A DNA stretch of 64,000 nucleotides, taken from NCBI GenBank assembly GCA_030148225.1, contig JASBTX010000002.1:62001-126000 (forward strand), given 5' to 3'. The first letter of the stretch is position 1. Each line of letters begins with the position of its first letter. Of this stretch, positions 40,017 through 48,729 are shown piece after piece. Below the pieces are notes generated by a model. That model ran no database searches. It was given only the letters and a program-made list of their open reading frames with translations, and was not told the DNA's origin. Origin of the DNA: Paracoccaceae bacterium. GTDB lineage: Bacteria > Pseudomonadota > Alphaproteobacteria > Rhodobacterales > Rhodobacteraceae. Both the position numbers and the translations under genes were made by a program.

Positions 40017-41090
40017 ATGAAAACTTCATCCACATTCCTGGCCCTTCTTGCGGCCACAGCGCTTGGCACATCGGTTGCACTGGCCGATCAGACCAAGATT
40101 TTCATTCCCGAAGGCAGCGCCAATGCGGTGCGCGTGATCGACGGTGAGACCGGCGATATGATCAGCCGGATCGAGGGCGTCGATGCCGTGCACGGGCTGG
40201 CGGGCAGCGCGAACTCGCCCTATCTGGTGGCCGGCAGCTATATGGAGGTTGACCGCGACGATCTTGCGGAAATGGACAGGCCCGCCGCCGTCAGCGCCGA
40301 TGAGCACGAGGCGCATCACGCGAAACCCAAGAAAGCCATGGGGCCGTCGGATGCAGGCGTCAGCCTTTTGTCGATCATCGACGCCGAGAGCATGTCGGTA
40401 CTGCGCAAGATCGATGTTCCGGGCGCGGTCCATCACGTCTCGATCTCGCCCGATGGCCGCTTTGCCGTGTCGACCCACCCGAGCGGTGACGGTATCTCGG
40501 TGGTCGATCTGAGCACGCTCAAGGTCAGCGCATGGATCGCCACAGGCTCGTTGCCAAACTACGCGGCCTTCGGTGCTGATCCCGGCATTGCCTATGTGTC
40601 AAATGCAGGCAATGGCACGATCAGCGAGGTGGACCTCGCGCGGGGGATCGTGTTGCGCAATTTCGTGGCCGGGGACACGCCCGAGCATATCGCGCTCGAT
40701 GATCAGACCGGCAGGCTTTATGTCGCCGATGCGGATGTGGGCGTTGTTGCCGAGATCGATATGGGCAGCGGCCAGATGACCCGCAGCTTCGATATCGGCG
40801 ACGAGATCCACGGGGTGGACCTGTCGGGGGATCGCAAATCGGTCTATGTCGCGGCCAAGGGCAGTAACCGGCTTGCCAGCATCGACATCGCCACGGGTGC
40901 GGTCGCGATGTCGCCCCTGTCGCCTGACCCCTATCACCTGACCACCATGCCCGGCGGGGATACGATTCTGGTCTCCAGCCGCAGCGAACCCAAGGTCTGG
41001 ATGGTGGATGCCGCCACGATGACGCCCCGGGGCGAGATCATGATCGAAGGTGAAGGCCACCAGATGGTGGTCATGCAGCCCCGGCACTGA
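40017..41090 (+). CDS. periplasmic YncE-like beta-propeller protein
   Basis: This 357-aa protein has a signal peptide (residues 1-23, ending SVALA) and about six or seven propeller blades of the YncE/lactonase type (VSISPDGRFAVSTHPSGDG, DQTGRLYVADADVGVVAEID, GDRKSVYVAAKGSNRLASID). A His-rich insertion DEHEAHHAKPK lies at residues 95-105. The chosen ATG at 40017 begins the signal peptide; an upstream ATG is in frame. The Fnr-type promoter upstream suggests expression under oxygen limitation. No enzymatic residues are obvious. Confidence 0.8.
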   Translation: MKTSSTFLALLAATALGTSVALADQTKIFIPEGSANAVRVIDGETGDMISRIEGVDAVHGLAGSANSPYLVAGSYMEVDRDDLAEMDRPAAVSADEHEAHHAKPKKAMGPSDAGVSLLSIIDAESMSVLRKIDVPGAVHHVSISPDGRFAVSTHPSGDGISVVDLSTLKVSAWIATGSLPNYAAFGADPGIAYVSNAGNGTISEVDLARGIVLRNFVAGDTPEHIALDDQTGRLYVADADVGVVAEIDMGSGQMTRSFDIGDEIHGVDLSGDRKSVYVAAKGSNRLASIDIATGAVAMSPLSPDPYHLTTMPGGDTILVSSRSEPKVWMVDAATMTPRGEIMIEGEGHQMVVMQPRH

Positions 41091-41119
41091 ACGCGTTCGC
41101 ACGCTGCATGCGAAATTCC

Positions 41120-41150
41120 GGCGGGCCTCATCGGGGCTCGCCAATTTTTT
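41120..41150 (+). terminator. rho-independent terminator after the beta-propeller gene
   Basis: GGCGGGCC pairs with GGCTCGCC (one G-T pair) around a 7-base loop and is followed by AATTTTTT. Confidence 0.75.
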
Positions 41151-41204
41151 GTTTGTCCAAGCGTGGGCGCGCGGTGCCCGGCAGACGAAGAAGGTCCGAC
41201 CGGC

Positions 41205-42200
41205 TCAGGATTGCCTGACAATCAAACGGGCGGGAAAGACATGATCTGACGGCGCGTCCCGGGCATCGGCGACCCCGTCGTCGTTCAAGAGTTCCGCAGC
41301 CTTGTGCGCCAGTTGATCAACGGCCACGTGGACGGTGGAAATGCCCCCGTTCAGCCAGGCGTAGAATGACGGATCGCCGTAGCCGACAAAGGCGATGTCG
41401 CGGCGGGTATCAGAATGGCGTTCCATGATCATGCTGAGCGCACCGTTCGATATCTCGAACCCGCCCGAGATGATCGCGGTGGCCAAACCGCCGGTCAGCA
41501 GGGTTTCTGCCGCCTGTCGCCCCATCGCATGGGATGGCGCGGCCTCGTGGATCAGATCGGTGCGGGGGTCCAGCCCCGCCGATTGCATGCCGGAGGTAAA
41601 TGCCGCCAGTCGCTGGCGACCCGAGGAGAGCTGTCGAGGGCCGCCGATATAGGCAATCTGGTCGTGCCCCTGCCCCGCCAGATGCTGAACCGCCGCCCGG
41701 ATGGCCGCAGCATCATCGACCAGCAGCGCAGCGCCACCGTCGGGAACGGGGCGTTTGCGGATCAGTTGAATGACGCGCATACCGCCAGAGTCCGAACCGT
41801 CATGCGTAACGTTGCCCGGTGCCGGCACCATGACCACGGCCATTGCTTGCACCTCGCGCAGGCGCGCGATGGCCTGAGCCTCGAGCGCGATATCATCATC
41901 GGTCAGGTGGATGATCAGATGCTGGGATTGCGCCTGACAGGCCGCCGCCATGGTGTTGGCGAAGCGCGCGTAGAATTCATTGATGATATTGGGCAGCAGC
42001 AGACCCACGATCCGGGTGCCATCACCGCGCATCGCCGTTGCCGCCGCGCTTTTGACATAGCCCAGTTCGCGCGCGCGCCTTTGAATGGCGTCGCGGGTTT
42101 CCTTTTGTACATTCGGCTGGCCCGACAGCGCCCGCGAAACGGTCATATGCGATATGCCCAGATCAGCCGCGATGGTTTTGATGGTGACGCGCTTGGACAC
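41205..42200 (-). CDS. LacI family transcriptional regulator
   Basis: This 331-aa regulator has the LacI HTH at the N-terminus (TIKTIAADLGISHMTVSRALSG, residues 6-27) with the hinge helix near residue 50. A periplasmic-binding-protein-like ligand domain begins IVGLLLPNIINEFYA. It is divergent from the kinase and enolase-like genes. A palindrome in the gap fits its operator. Confidence 0.93.
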   Translation of the reverse strand: MSKRVTIKTIAADLGISHMTVSRALSGQPNVQKETRDAIQRRARELGYVKSAAATAMRGDGTRIVGLLLPNIINEFYARFANTMAAACQAQSQHLIIHLTDDDIALEAQAIARLREVQAMAVVMVPAPGNVTHDGSDSGGMRVIQLIRKRPVPDGGAALLVDDAAAIRAAVQHLAGQGHDQIAYIGGPRQLSSGRQRLAAFTSGMQSAGLDPRTDLIHEAAPSHAMGRQAAETLLTGGLATAIISGGFEISNGALSMIMERHSDTRRDIAFVGYGDPSFYAWLNGGISTVHVAVDQLAHKAAELLNDDGVADARDAPSDHVFPARLIVRQS

Positions 42201-42272
42201 TTAAACCTCTTTCACCTCTGCCGGATCGCTGCTGGCACCAGATTGTTGACAGGTATTCGTGAAAACAATAGT

Positions 42273-42286
42273 TGTTCACGTGAACA
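42273..42286. promoter_or_regulatory. LacI-type operator palindrome TGTTCACGTGAACA
   Basis: A perfect 14-bp palindrome with a central CG, as expected for LacI-family operators, lies 73 bp from the LacI start and 17 bp before the kinase start. It argues against starting the kinase at the upstream ATG at 42259, which would place the operator in the coding region. Confidence 0.72.
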
Positions 42287-42303
42287 TTGCAAGGAGATTC
42301 GCG

Positions 42304-43317
42304 GTGGCGACCGAGATTTGGCAACGATGCGCGGCGCTGATCGAAGAGTTGGGGCTGGGATATTCGGATGACGTGCTGGATGTTCGCCCGCTGACCGGCG
42401 GCGTTGCATCCGACATCGCCATGGTCACGCTGCCCGGGCAGAAACTCTGCATAAAATTCGCGCTGCCAAAACTGAAGGTCGCCGCCGACTGGCACGCGCC
42501 CGTGCATCGCAATGCCGCCGAATATGCATGGCTGCGTGTCGCGGCCGCTCAATTCCCGGAAACCGCCATACGCCTTTACGGACGATCCGATACCGCCCAC
42601 GGCTTCGCCATGGAATATCTGGAGGGGCGTGATGTCTACCTCTGGAAGGCGGCGTTGCTGGCCGGTGAGGCTGACCGGGGCGAGGCGCGGCAGGTAGCCG
42701 ATTTGCTGGGCCGCATTCATGCCCGCTCGGCCCGGGCCGATTTCGACAGCGCACCTTTTCAGAACCGCGATGATTTCCGTGCCCTGCGCATCGAGCCCTA
42801 TCTGAACTATACCGCCACCCTGCACAACGATCTGGCGGCCCCGCTCGCGGCGCTTGCCCGTCAGCTTTATCAGAATGCACAGGTGTTGGTGCATGGCGAT
42901 GTCAGCCCCAAGAATATCCTGTTGCGGTCGGGGGCACCGGTCATACTGGATGCCGAATGCGCGACCATGGGCGATCCCTGCTTTGATCTGGCCTTCTGCC
43001 TGAACCACCTCGTGCTTAAGGCCATCCACCTGCCGGCCTCGCGCGCAGGCCTCTTGGACGCGGTTGGCGGGTTCTGGCGCGCCTACGCGCCCCATGTCAG
43101 CTGGGAAGACCCTGATGGGTTGCAGGCGCGCGTTGCCGCCCTTCTGCCCGCGCTGATGCTGGCGCGGGTCGATGGCAAATCACCGGTGGAGTATCTGACG
43201 CCGGGCGAACAGGCGATTGTCAGAAACCTGACGCCCGGCCTGATCCGCAACCCCCTGACACATCTGGACAAATTCGCCGCGCATATCGGCGATCAAATCG
43301 GGAAGACATCGACATGA
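42304..43317 (+). CDS. aminoglycoside-phosphotransferase-fold kinase
   Basis: This 337-aa protein has the APH/choline-kinase fold. The catalytic loop is VLVHGDVSPKNILL near residue 200 and the metal-binding Asp is in VILDAECATMGDPCFDLA. The start is a GTG with AAGGAG 8 bases upstream. It overlaps the enolase-like gene by 4 bp. In this context it probably phosphorylates a sugar, polyol or small alcohol, not an antibiotic. Confidence 0.85.
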   Translation: MATEIWQRCAALIEELGLGYSDDVLDVRPLTGGVASDIAMVTLPGQKLCIKFALPKLKVAADWHAPVHRNAAEYAWLRVAAAQFPETAIRLYGRSDTAHGFAMEYLEGRDVYLWKAALLAGEADRGEARQVADLLGRIHARSARADFDSAPFQNRDDFRALRIEPYLNYTATLHNDLAAPLAALARQLYQNAQVLVHGDVSPKNILLRSGAPVILDAECATMGDPCFDLAFCLNHLVLKAIHLPASRAGLLDAVGGFWRAYAPHVSWEDPDGLQARVAALLPALMLARVDGKSPVEYLTPGEQAIVRNLTPGLIRNPLTHLDKFAAHIGDQIGKTST

Positions 43318-44615
43318 CGGCAATCAGACAACTTACCGGACGGCGGGTCTGGGATTCACGCGGCAACCCGACGGTCGAAGTGGATGTTTACCTTGAAAAC
43401 GGCACGATGGGCCGGGCCATTGCCCCGGCAGGGGCGTCACGCGGCGAGCGGGAGGCAATCGATCTGCGCGATGGCGGCAGCCGGTTACGGGGCAAGGATG
43501 TGCGCCGGGCACTGGACAATATCAACGGACCGATTGCGCAGGCGCTGATCGGGCTGGATGCCACCGATCAGGCCGGGGCTGATCAGGCGATGCTGGCGCT
43601 CGATCCCTCGCCACTCAAAGACCGGCTGGGCGGAAATGCCACCGTCGCCACATCGTTGGCGGTTCTGCATGCGGCGGCACGCGATGGTGGAAAACCGCTT
43701 TGGCGCCATGTTGCGGATCACTATGGCTGCGCCCCTTCCCTGCCCCTGCCCGAAATCCAGATTTTCGGCGGTGGTGCCCATGCGGGGCGGCGGGTGGATA
43801 TTCAGGATTTCATGATCATGGTTCCGGGTGCAGCCACGCTGGACGAGGTGATGGACGTCACGTTCGAGGTGTATTTTGCCGCCGGGGACATCATGGCAAG
43901 ACGCGGCAAACTGGCCGGTGTTGCCGACGAAGGTGGCTGGTGGCCGGTATTCGACAGCAACGAAGAAGCGCTGGAGACGCTGGTCGAGGCCATCGAACTG
44001 GCCGGGGAAAAGCCCGGCGAGCGGATCGTGATCTCGCTTGATGTCGCGGCGTCGGAATTTGGCCGGGACGGGCGTTATCAACTGGCGCTGGAAGACCGCG
44101 AAATGGACAGCGGCGCGCTGATCGACATGCTGGGCGGGTGGCTGGATGCCTACCCGATTGCGGCAATCGAGGACCCGCTGGGCGAGGATGACACCGAAGG
44201 CATGATCGCGTTCACCCGCCGGTTCGGCAGCCGTGTGCAGATCATCGGCGATGATTATCTGGTCACGAATGCCGCCCTGCTGGACGCGGCGGCGGCGGCG
44301 GATGCGTGCAACGCCGTTCTGATCAAGGTCAATCAGGCAGGTACGGTGACGGAATCCATCGCCGCCTTTGACGCCGCGCAAAAGGCGGGCTGGGGTGCGG
44401 TTGTTTCAGCACGGTCGGGCGAAACCGAGGACGTCTCGATCAGCCATCTCGCGACCGGGCTTGGCGGCGGGCAGCTGAAGGTCGGTTCGTTTCAGCGATC
44501 CGAACGCATGGTGAAGTGGAACGAATGCCTGCGTATCGCGGATGAGATCGGGCCGGGCACATTCGTCGGCGGTGCGCCATTGGCGCAAACGTGGTGGGGC
44601 AAAGAGCAGGCGTGA
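43314..44615 (+). CDS. enolase-like protein with altered active site
   Basis: This 433-aa protein aligns with enolase along its length: SRGNPTVEVDVYLENG, GASRGEREAIDLRDGG, VADEGGWWP, IEDPLGEDD, LIKVNQAGT and RSGETEDVSISHLATG. Mg ligands Asp243, Glu286 and Asp313, catalytic Glu206, and Lys338 and Lys389 are kept. By yeast numbering, Glu168 is replaced by Asp165 (IQDFMI), His373 by Ala366 (SARSGETED) and Thr40 by Arg43. Housekeeping enolase keeps these residues, so this paralogue may act on another phosphorylated acid. It is coupled to a kinase gene under a LacI-type operator. Confidence 0.85.
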   Translation: MTAIRQLTGRRVWDSRGNPTVEVDVYLENGTMGRAIAPAGASRGEREAIDLRDGGSRLRGKDVRRALDNINGPIAQALIGLDATDQAGADQAMLALDPSPLKDRLGGNATVATSLAVLHAAARDGGKPLWRHVADHYGCAPSLPLPEIQIFGGGAHAGRRVDIQDFMIMVPGAATLDEVMDVTFEVYFAAGDIMARRGKLAGVADEGGWWPVFDSNEEALETLVEAIELAGEKPGERIVISLDVAASEFGRDGRYQLALEDREMDSGALIDMLGGWLDAYPIAAIEDPLGEDDTEGMIAFTRRFGSRVQIIGDDYLVTNAALLDAAAAADACNAVLIKVNQAGTVTESIAAFDAAQKAGWGAVVSARSGETEDVSISHLATGLGGGQLKVGSFQRSERMVKWNECLRIADEIGPGTFVGGAPLAQTWWGKEQA

Positions 44616-44649
44616 ACGCAGATAGGCTGGGCTTGCCCGGGTGGACGTG

Positions 44650-45651
44650 TCAGCCGATATCCCTGACCGAGCCGCGGCTGATGATCCGGGCCTCAAGGCG
44701 GAGGGATGATATCGGATTGCCGGTTTCGAGATGATCCATGATCCGGGCGGCCACGGCCAGACCCATATCGCGCGCAGGAAGATCGATGGTGGTCAGGGGC
44801 GGATGCGCATCGCGCGCCCAGTCCAGATTATCGAACCCCATGACCGAGATATCACCGGGGACGCTGAGCCCGGCGCGGGACAGGCCGAAATAGGCCCCGA
44901 GTGCCAGCACATCTGAAAAGCACAATATTGCGGAAGGGAGACTGCCGCCCCTTAGCACCTGATTGATCGCCCGGCGTCCGCCCGCCACACTGAGTCCGGT
45001 TTCGTGAAATTCCAGATCAATCCCGCGCCCCTGCAGACGCTCTGCCCCCTGTCGGCGGGCCATCGTCCGGTCGCTCTCGGCGCGGGGGCCATGCAGAACG
45101 GCAATCCTGCGATGCCCCATGGAGGCCAGATAGTTCAGCGCGCGTTCAGCGAGCATGGCGTTGTCATAGCCGATGGTCGGAACTGTACCACCCGGCGCCC
45201 AGATCGAGGTCAGGGCAAACGGCACGCCGCGCCCGCGAAAGAGGTCGATCAGGTCGGGGTCGTGATCCGCCCCGCTCAGGATAAAGGCCTCTGCCCCCAT
45301 GCCGAGCAGCTTTCGCGCCGATTTCAGCTCTGCGCCCCTGTCGCCGTCCGAGATGGCCAGAACCAGCGAATAGCCCTGCCGGCCCAGCGCCTCTTCGATA
45401 CCGGCAATGAACTTGGCGAAGACCGAATGCGCGATGGTCGGCACGATGGCCGCAACGGTTTTCGACCGGCTAGTCGACAGTGCCCGCGCGGCGGGGTTCG
45501 GCAGGTAGTTCAGCCTTTCCGATGCTTCCAGAACGCGCTGGCGTGTTTTGGGGCTGACATTTGAGGCACCGTTCATCACCCGCGAAATCGTCGCAATCGA
45601 CAGACCCGTTTCCCTGGCCACATCCCTGATACTGCCCGGTGGTTTTTGCAT
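44650..45651 (-). CDS. LacI family transcriptional regulator
   Basis: This 333-aa regulator has an N-terminal HTH (SIRDVARETGLSIATISRVMNG) and a LacI ligand domain (VAAIVPTIAHSVFAKFIAGIEEALGRQGYSLVLA). The ATG at 45651 gives the usual LacI start; a longer frame upstream is GC-poor in motifs. It converges with the enolase-like gene and is divergent from the DUF1989-GcvT gene, which it probably controls. Confidence 0.92.
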   Translation of the reverse strand: MQKPPGSIRDVARETGLSIATISRVMNGASNVSPKTRQRVLEASERLNYLPNPAARALSTSRSKTVAAIVPTIAHSVFAKFIAGIEEALGRQGYSLVLAISDGDRGAELKSARKLLGMGAEAFILSGADHDPDLIDLFRGRGVPFALTSIWAPGGTVPTIGYDNAMLAERALNYLASMGHRRIAVLHGPRAESDRTMARRQGAERLQGRGIDLEFHETGLSVAGGRRAINQVLRGGSLPSAILCFSDVLALGAYFGLSRAGLSVPGDISVMGFDNLDWARDAHPPLTTIDLPARDMGLAVAARIMDHLETGNPISSLRLEARIISRGSVRDIG

Positions 45652-45706
45652 TTTGGCAGGCGACCTCTCGCAATTTGCTTGACGAATCTCTTGCAAACTG
45701 GATCGA

Positions 45707-45720
45707 TGAAACCGGTTACA
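45707..45720. promoter_or_regulatory. LacI-type operator TGAAACCGGTTACA
   Basis: A 14-bp near-perfect palindrome around AACCGGTT, with one mismatched pair, lies between the LacI gene and the divergent DUF1989-GcvT gene. Confidence 0.65.
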
Positions 45721-45800
45721 TGTCAAGCCTGACCTTGGTTGAGGGGCGCTGAGCGCCGGTGTTGGCAAGGGTAAGGGCGAGCGCGACCGGGCGGGATGCA

Positions 45801-48149
45801 ATGAACAGGGAGCCACGGGAAACCATGCTGAATGCACCGGCTGAAACGGGGGGGCAACGGCAACGCTATCGCGGGCTGAAGCAGCCCGGCACCCTGCGGT
45901 TGGATGTGGGGTTTGGCGAGGCGGGAAGCCTCTCTGCACCCGCCGGTGCGGTGGTGTCGGTCACCCAGGTCGATGGCGGTCAGCGGGTCTGGCTGACTGC
46001 GCTGGCGGATGATGAACGCACCTATTCCGTGGCATCGCTGGAACTGCCCGGGGATCGGGCGGACCAGTTGCCGCCTGACACGTTTGACAGCCGCATGATG
46101 CGCGCGCTTGCAGGATCGCGCGGCGGTGACCTGTCTCCGATCAGCGCCTTTCCGGTGTTCGACGATGCGACGCGGGCTGGCGAAAGCTTTGTCTTTCGGA
46201 TGCGGCGCGCGGCCAGGCTTTTCGTTATCGCGCCCGTCACACCCGGCTTTGTCGAAACGGGCGGCGGCGGCGCGTTTCGCGTTGAGATCAAGCTGCCGGA
46301 AAACCATGACAGCGATGCGACACTGCCCGAGCCGCTGGGCCGGGTGGTCGATGAATGGCGCATACCGCGCGGAACGGCACGGGCCTATACCGTCAGGAAG
46401 GGCCAGTTCATTCAGGTCATCGATGTCGAGGGGCAGCAATGTTCCGATTTCATGGCGATGCGGGCCGACGCGCTGGATGCGGGCATCGAACGCCATATCG
46501 ATTCCACCGTATCGCGCACGATGACGCGCAGCGCCTATCCCCTGCCCGGCCTGCATGACAAGTTTTTCGATCAGGATATCCGGCCTTTGCTGGCCGTGCG
46601 TCAGGATACGGTGGGGCGGCATGATACATTCGCGCTGGCCTGCACGGCGCGCGGCTATGAAGAGCGGGGATTTCCGGGGCATCTGAACTGTTCGGACAAT
46701 ATCAGCGCCGCCTTTGAACCCTATGGCATCGGGCGCAGACGGGCATGGCCGGCCATCAACTTCTTTTTCAATTCATGGATCGACTGGGCCGATCATGCAA
46801 TCTCGAGCGACGAGGCATGGTCGCGCCCGGGCGATTATGTCGCCATGCAGGCGCTGACCGATCTGGTCTGTGTATCCACGGCCTGCCCCGATGACGTCGA
46901 TCCGATCAACGGCTGGAACCCGACGGATATTCATGTCCGTCTTTACGAGGAAACCAGCGCCATCACGCATGCCGTGGCATGGCGCGCCAACCCCGAGGAT
47001 GCCGGTAAGATGACCGCCCATTCCGCATTTCATCCGCGAACATCCAGGCTGACCTCGACATATCATGTTGCGCGCAACCTGTGGATGCCCGCGCAATATG
47101 ACGCCACCGGCAGCGTCGAGGAATACTGGGCCTGCAAGCGCGCGGCGACGTTGCAGGACATGTCGGGCCTGCGAAAATACGATATTGTCGGGCCGGATGC
47201 AGAAGAGCTTTTGCAGCATTGCCTGACGCGTGATGTCGCCCGGCTGGCAGTGCATCGCGGTTTTTACGCGCTGATCTGTGACGCGCGCGGATCGGTGCTG
47301 GATGACGGGACGCTCTTTCGGCTGGAGGACACCGCGTTCCGCTGGTGCTGCGGTTCCGAGAACTCGGCGCTGCATCTGCGCGAACAGGCAGAAGCGCGGG
47401 GACTGAACGCGCGCGTGCTGTCATCGGGTGAGCGGATGGTCAATCTGGCGCTACAGGGGCCGAAATCGCGCGATATCCTGCGCGAGGTCGTCTTTACCCA
47501 GCCCTCGCGCCCGGCGCTGGATAATCTGAAATGGTTTGGCTTTACCATCGCGCGTCTGCATGACCGGGACGGGCCGATGTTCATGCTCTGCCGTACCGGT
47601 TTCACGGGTGAACTGGGATATGAGCTGTTTTGCGACCGCGAAGACGCGGTGGCGATCTGGGATGGATTGATCGGGGCGGGCAGCCCCCACGGCCTAGTGC
47701 CGATGGGGGGGATGGCGCTTGATATGCTCAGGATCGAGGCCGGGCTGATGATCGCGGGGGCCGAGTTCGGGCCGGATGTTGATGCGCTGGAATCCGGGCT
47801 TGGTTTTGCGGTGGATTTCAAGAAGGCCGATTTTGTCGGACGCGCCGCGCTGGAACGCAATGCCGGTGCCGTGCGGCGCAGGCTGGTGGGGCTGCACCTG
47901 CCCGGTAACGAGGCCCCCCGTCATGGTGACGCGGTGTTTGTCGGGCGCGAGCAGGTGGGCGTGATTACCAGCGGCACATATTCGCCCCAGCTGGGCCATG
48001 CCATTGCCATGGCGCGCGTGGCCGTGGAATGCGCCGGGGCCGGAACCGAACTGGAGGTTGGCAAGCTGGACGGCCACACCAAGCGCCTGAGCGCGCGCGT
48101 GACGCGCCTGCCCTTCATCGATCCGGAGCGCAAGAAAGCCCGCGCCTGA
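45801..48149 (+). CDS. DUF1989 (urea-carboxylase-associated) / GcvT aminomethyltransferase fusion
   Basis: This protein of about 782 aa has a central DUF1989-type domain (TVRKGQFIQVIDVEGQQCSDFMA, about residues 190-390) and a C-terminal GcvT-like folate-binding domain. The latter shows LQDMSGLRKYDIVGPDAEELLQ, LCRTGFTGELGYELF and a final beta-barrel. An N-terminal region of about 170 residues resembles a second, weaker DUF1989-like unit. GcvT-type enzymes move one-carbon units from amines to tetrahydrofolate. ATGs at 45801 and 45825 are both possible starts. Demethylation or deamination of a methylated nitrogen compound is inferred. Confidence 0.82.
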   Translation: MNREPRETMLNAPAETGGQRQRYRGLKQPGTLRLDVGFGEAGSLSAPAGAVVSVTQVDGGQRVWLTALADDERTYSVASLELPGDRADQLPPDTFDSRMMRALAGSRGGDLSPISAFPVFDDATRAGESFVFRMRRAARLFVIAPVTPGFVETGGGGAFRVEIKLPENHDSDATLPEPLGRVVDEWRIPRGTARAYTVRKGQFIQVIDVEGQQCSDFMAMRADALDAGIERHIDSTVSRTMTRSAYPLPGLHDKFFDQDIRPLLAVRQDTVGRHDTFALACTARGYEERGFPGHLNCSDNISAAFEPYGIGRRRAWPAINFFFNSWIDWADHAISSDEAWSRPGDYVAMQALTDLVCVSTACPDDVDPINGWNPTDIHVRLYEETSAITHAVAWRANPEDAGKMTAHSAFHPRTSRLTSTYHVARNLWMPAQYDATGSVEEYWACKRAATLQDMSGLRKYDIVGPDAEELLQHCLTRDVARLAVHRGFYALICDARGSVLDDGTLFRLEDTAFRWCCGSENSALHLREQAEARGLNARVLSSGERMVNLALQGPKSRDILREVVFTQPSRPALDNLKWFGFTIARLHDRDGPMFMLCRTGFTGELGYELFCDREDAVAIWDGLIGAGSPHGLVPMGGMALDMLRIEAGLMIAGAEFGPDVDALESGLGFAVDFKKADFVGRAALERNAGAVRRRLVGLHLPGNEAPRHGDAVFVGREQVGVITSGTYSPQLGHAIAMARVAVECAGAGTELEVGKLDGHTKRLSARVTRLPFIDPERKKARA

Positions 48150-48256
48150 GAATTTCCCTGCGCCGGATGTCCGGATGATCTTTTTGCGTAACCGACGGAC
48201 CGGTCGGGCGTCTACACCATTGGAGTGTCACGACAACCACACGGGAATATGCGCAG

Positions 48257-48595
48257 ATGGGCATGCAGGAGAAGCTGTGTTCGGGGCTGGAGATTGACGA
48301 GGCCCGCTTCGGGGCCGAATTTCGCGGGATCGTCAACGCGCTTTTCTGTGCCTGTCTTCGCGATATGGAACCCGACGCCGATGGTGTCGCGCGCGAGATC
48401 TTTCGCCGGGTGGAACTGCAGGATCAGCCACTTTCGGTTGCTGCAGCTGCACTGGGCCTGACCCCCGCCCGCGCCCGCGCAATGCTGGAAAAGACGCGCC
48501 GCGATATCGCCGTGCTGCTGGCGCTTGGGCTATGCCGGCCCCTTGGGGAGGCCGGGCAGCCGGGCGGCGGGCGGACAGGCTGCGGGTGTAGATAA
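48257..48595 (+). CDS. small sigma-region-4-like HTH protein with Cys-rich end
   Basis: This 112-aa protein resembles the one at 14696-14977: ALFCACLRDM aligns with its VFCECRSTM, and SVAAAALGLTPARARAMLEK looks like a sigma-region-4 helix-turn-helix. It ends GCGCR. Region 2 is missing, so it is not a complete sigma factor. It stands alone between the DUF1989-GcvT and DUF1045 genes. Cysteines at both ends of the fold could bind a metal or sense redox state. Confidence 0.6.
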   Translation: MGMQEKLCSGLEIDEARFGAEFRGIVNALFCACLRDMEPDADGVAREIFRRVELQDQPLSVAAAALGLTPARARAMLEKTRRDIAVLLALGLCRPLGEAGQPGGGRTGCGCR

Positions 48596-48729
48596 TCTGA
48601 TAGGGCGTGGCGCGCAGGCTGGCCCGCAGTCTGACCCGGTGACATGAAATTCCCATTGGCAAGGACGTTGCCGCCTGACATGCAGAGGCATGTGCGCCGA
48701 TGGTGCAGGCAGCGCCGAAAGAACAGATC

